A DNA stretch of 5,692 nucleotides from Thomasclavelia spiroformis (lineage in GTDB: Bacteria > Bacillota_I > Bacilli_A > Erysipelotrichales > Coprobacillaceae): NCBI GenBank assembly GCA_018369555.1, contig JAGZCC010000093.1, forward strand, positions 1-5,692, in the 5' to 3' direction. The notes beneath the pieces are model-generated. The model was not told the origin of the DNA and made no database searches. It saw only the letters and a list, made by a program, of their open reading frames with translations. The position numbers were made by a program, and so were the translations under genes. The first letter of the stretch is position 1; every line of letters starts with the position of its first letter. Of the stretch, positions 5,675-5,692 are shown piece after piece.

Positions 5675-5692
5675 AATGTAACCCTTTACATT
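5675..5692. promoter_or_regulatory. Inverted repeat, possible operator or stem-loop
   Basis: AATGTAA and TTACATT form a perfect 7-bp dyad around CCCT, ending at the window edge. It lies about 46-63 bases upstream of the predicted transcription start of the pseudouridine synthase gene. It has no T-run on the minus strand, so it is not a minus-strand terminator. It may be a repressor or activator site, or part of a structure of a gene beyond the edge, where a plus-strand T-run cannot be excluded. Confidence 0.35.

Noticed and set aside
1..5692. CRISPR array, tRNA or rRNA gene, toxin-antitoxin or defence operon
   Set aside because: There are no regularly spaced repeats, no cloverleaf or rRNA-like segment, and all sizeable genes are recognised housekeeping families.

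Overview
This AT-rich window (guanine plus cytosine visibly low, third codon positions almost all A or T) carries ordinary chromosomal housekeeping genes, all on the minus strand. They read from the right edge leftward as an RluA-family pseudouridine synthase, a ROK-family sugar kinase, the tRNA thiouridylase MnmA, the helicase RecD2, and a 37-residue putative small membrane protein. Codon use, strong AGGTGG and AGGAGG ribosome binding sites, standard stop codons (TAA or TAG) and TGG for tryptophan fit a low-GC Firmicute. MnmA has a loop (residues about 41-61, ending DICPQEQDY) that I recall from Mollicutes and Erysipelotrichia-type proteins rather than from Bacillus or Streptococcus. This suggests an Erysipelotrichia or Coprobacillaceae-like gut bacterium, but that is inference.

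Layout: bases 5653-5692 hold a 7-bp inverted repeat upstream of a good extended -10 promoter. The pseudouridine synthase follows (best start 5619, not the in-frame ATG at 5652). A 46-base gap then carries the kinase -10 box and a strong Shine-Dalgarno sequence. The kinase ends in an A/U-rich terminator that overlaps its stop codon. A short promoter region leads into mnmA (best start 3617), whose stop overlaps the recD2 start by one base (TAATG). RecD2 is followed after 28 bases by the small ORF with its own strong ribosome binding site, then by a hairpin that probably ends the operon. Bases 1-93 look like the end of an insertion sequence whose body lies outside the window: a T-rich/A-rich end with an outward TTGACA, two related short repeats and an internal terminator.

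The mnmA-recD2-small ORF group is probably one transcript. MnmA makes the 2-thiouridine of wobble U34 in tRNA, and RecD2 acts in DNA repair and replication-fork maintenance. They share a neighbourhood in many Firmicutes without an evident direct functional link. The kinase and the rRNA modification gene appear to have separate promoters. I see no defence, secretion or biosynthetic system here. The observations most worth checking are the uncharacterised small ORF, the insertion-sequence-like end, the loss of the ROK zinc cysteines in the kinase, and the shared very short leader architecture of three promoters.
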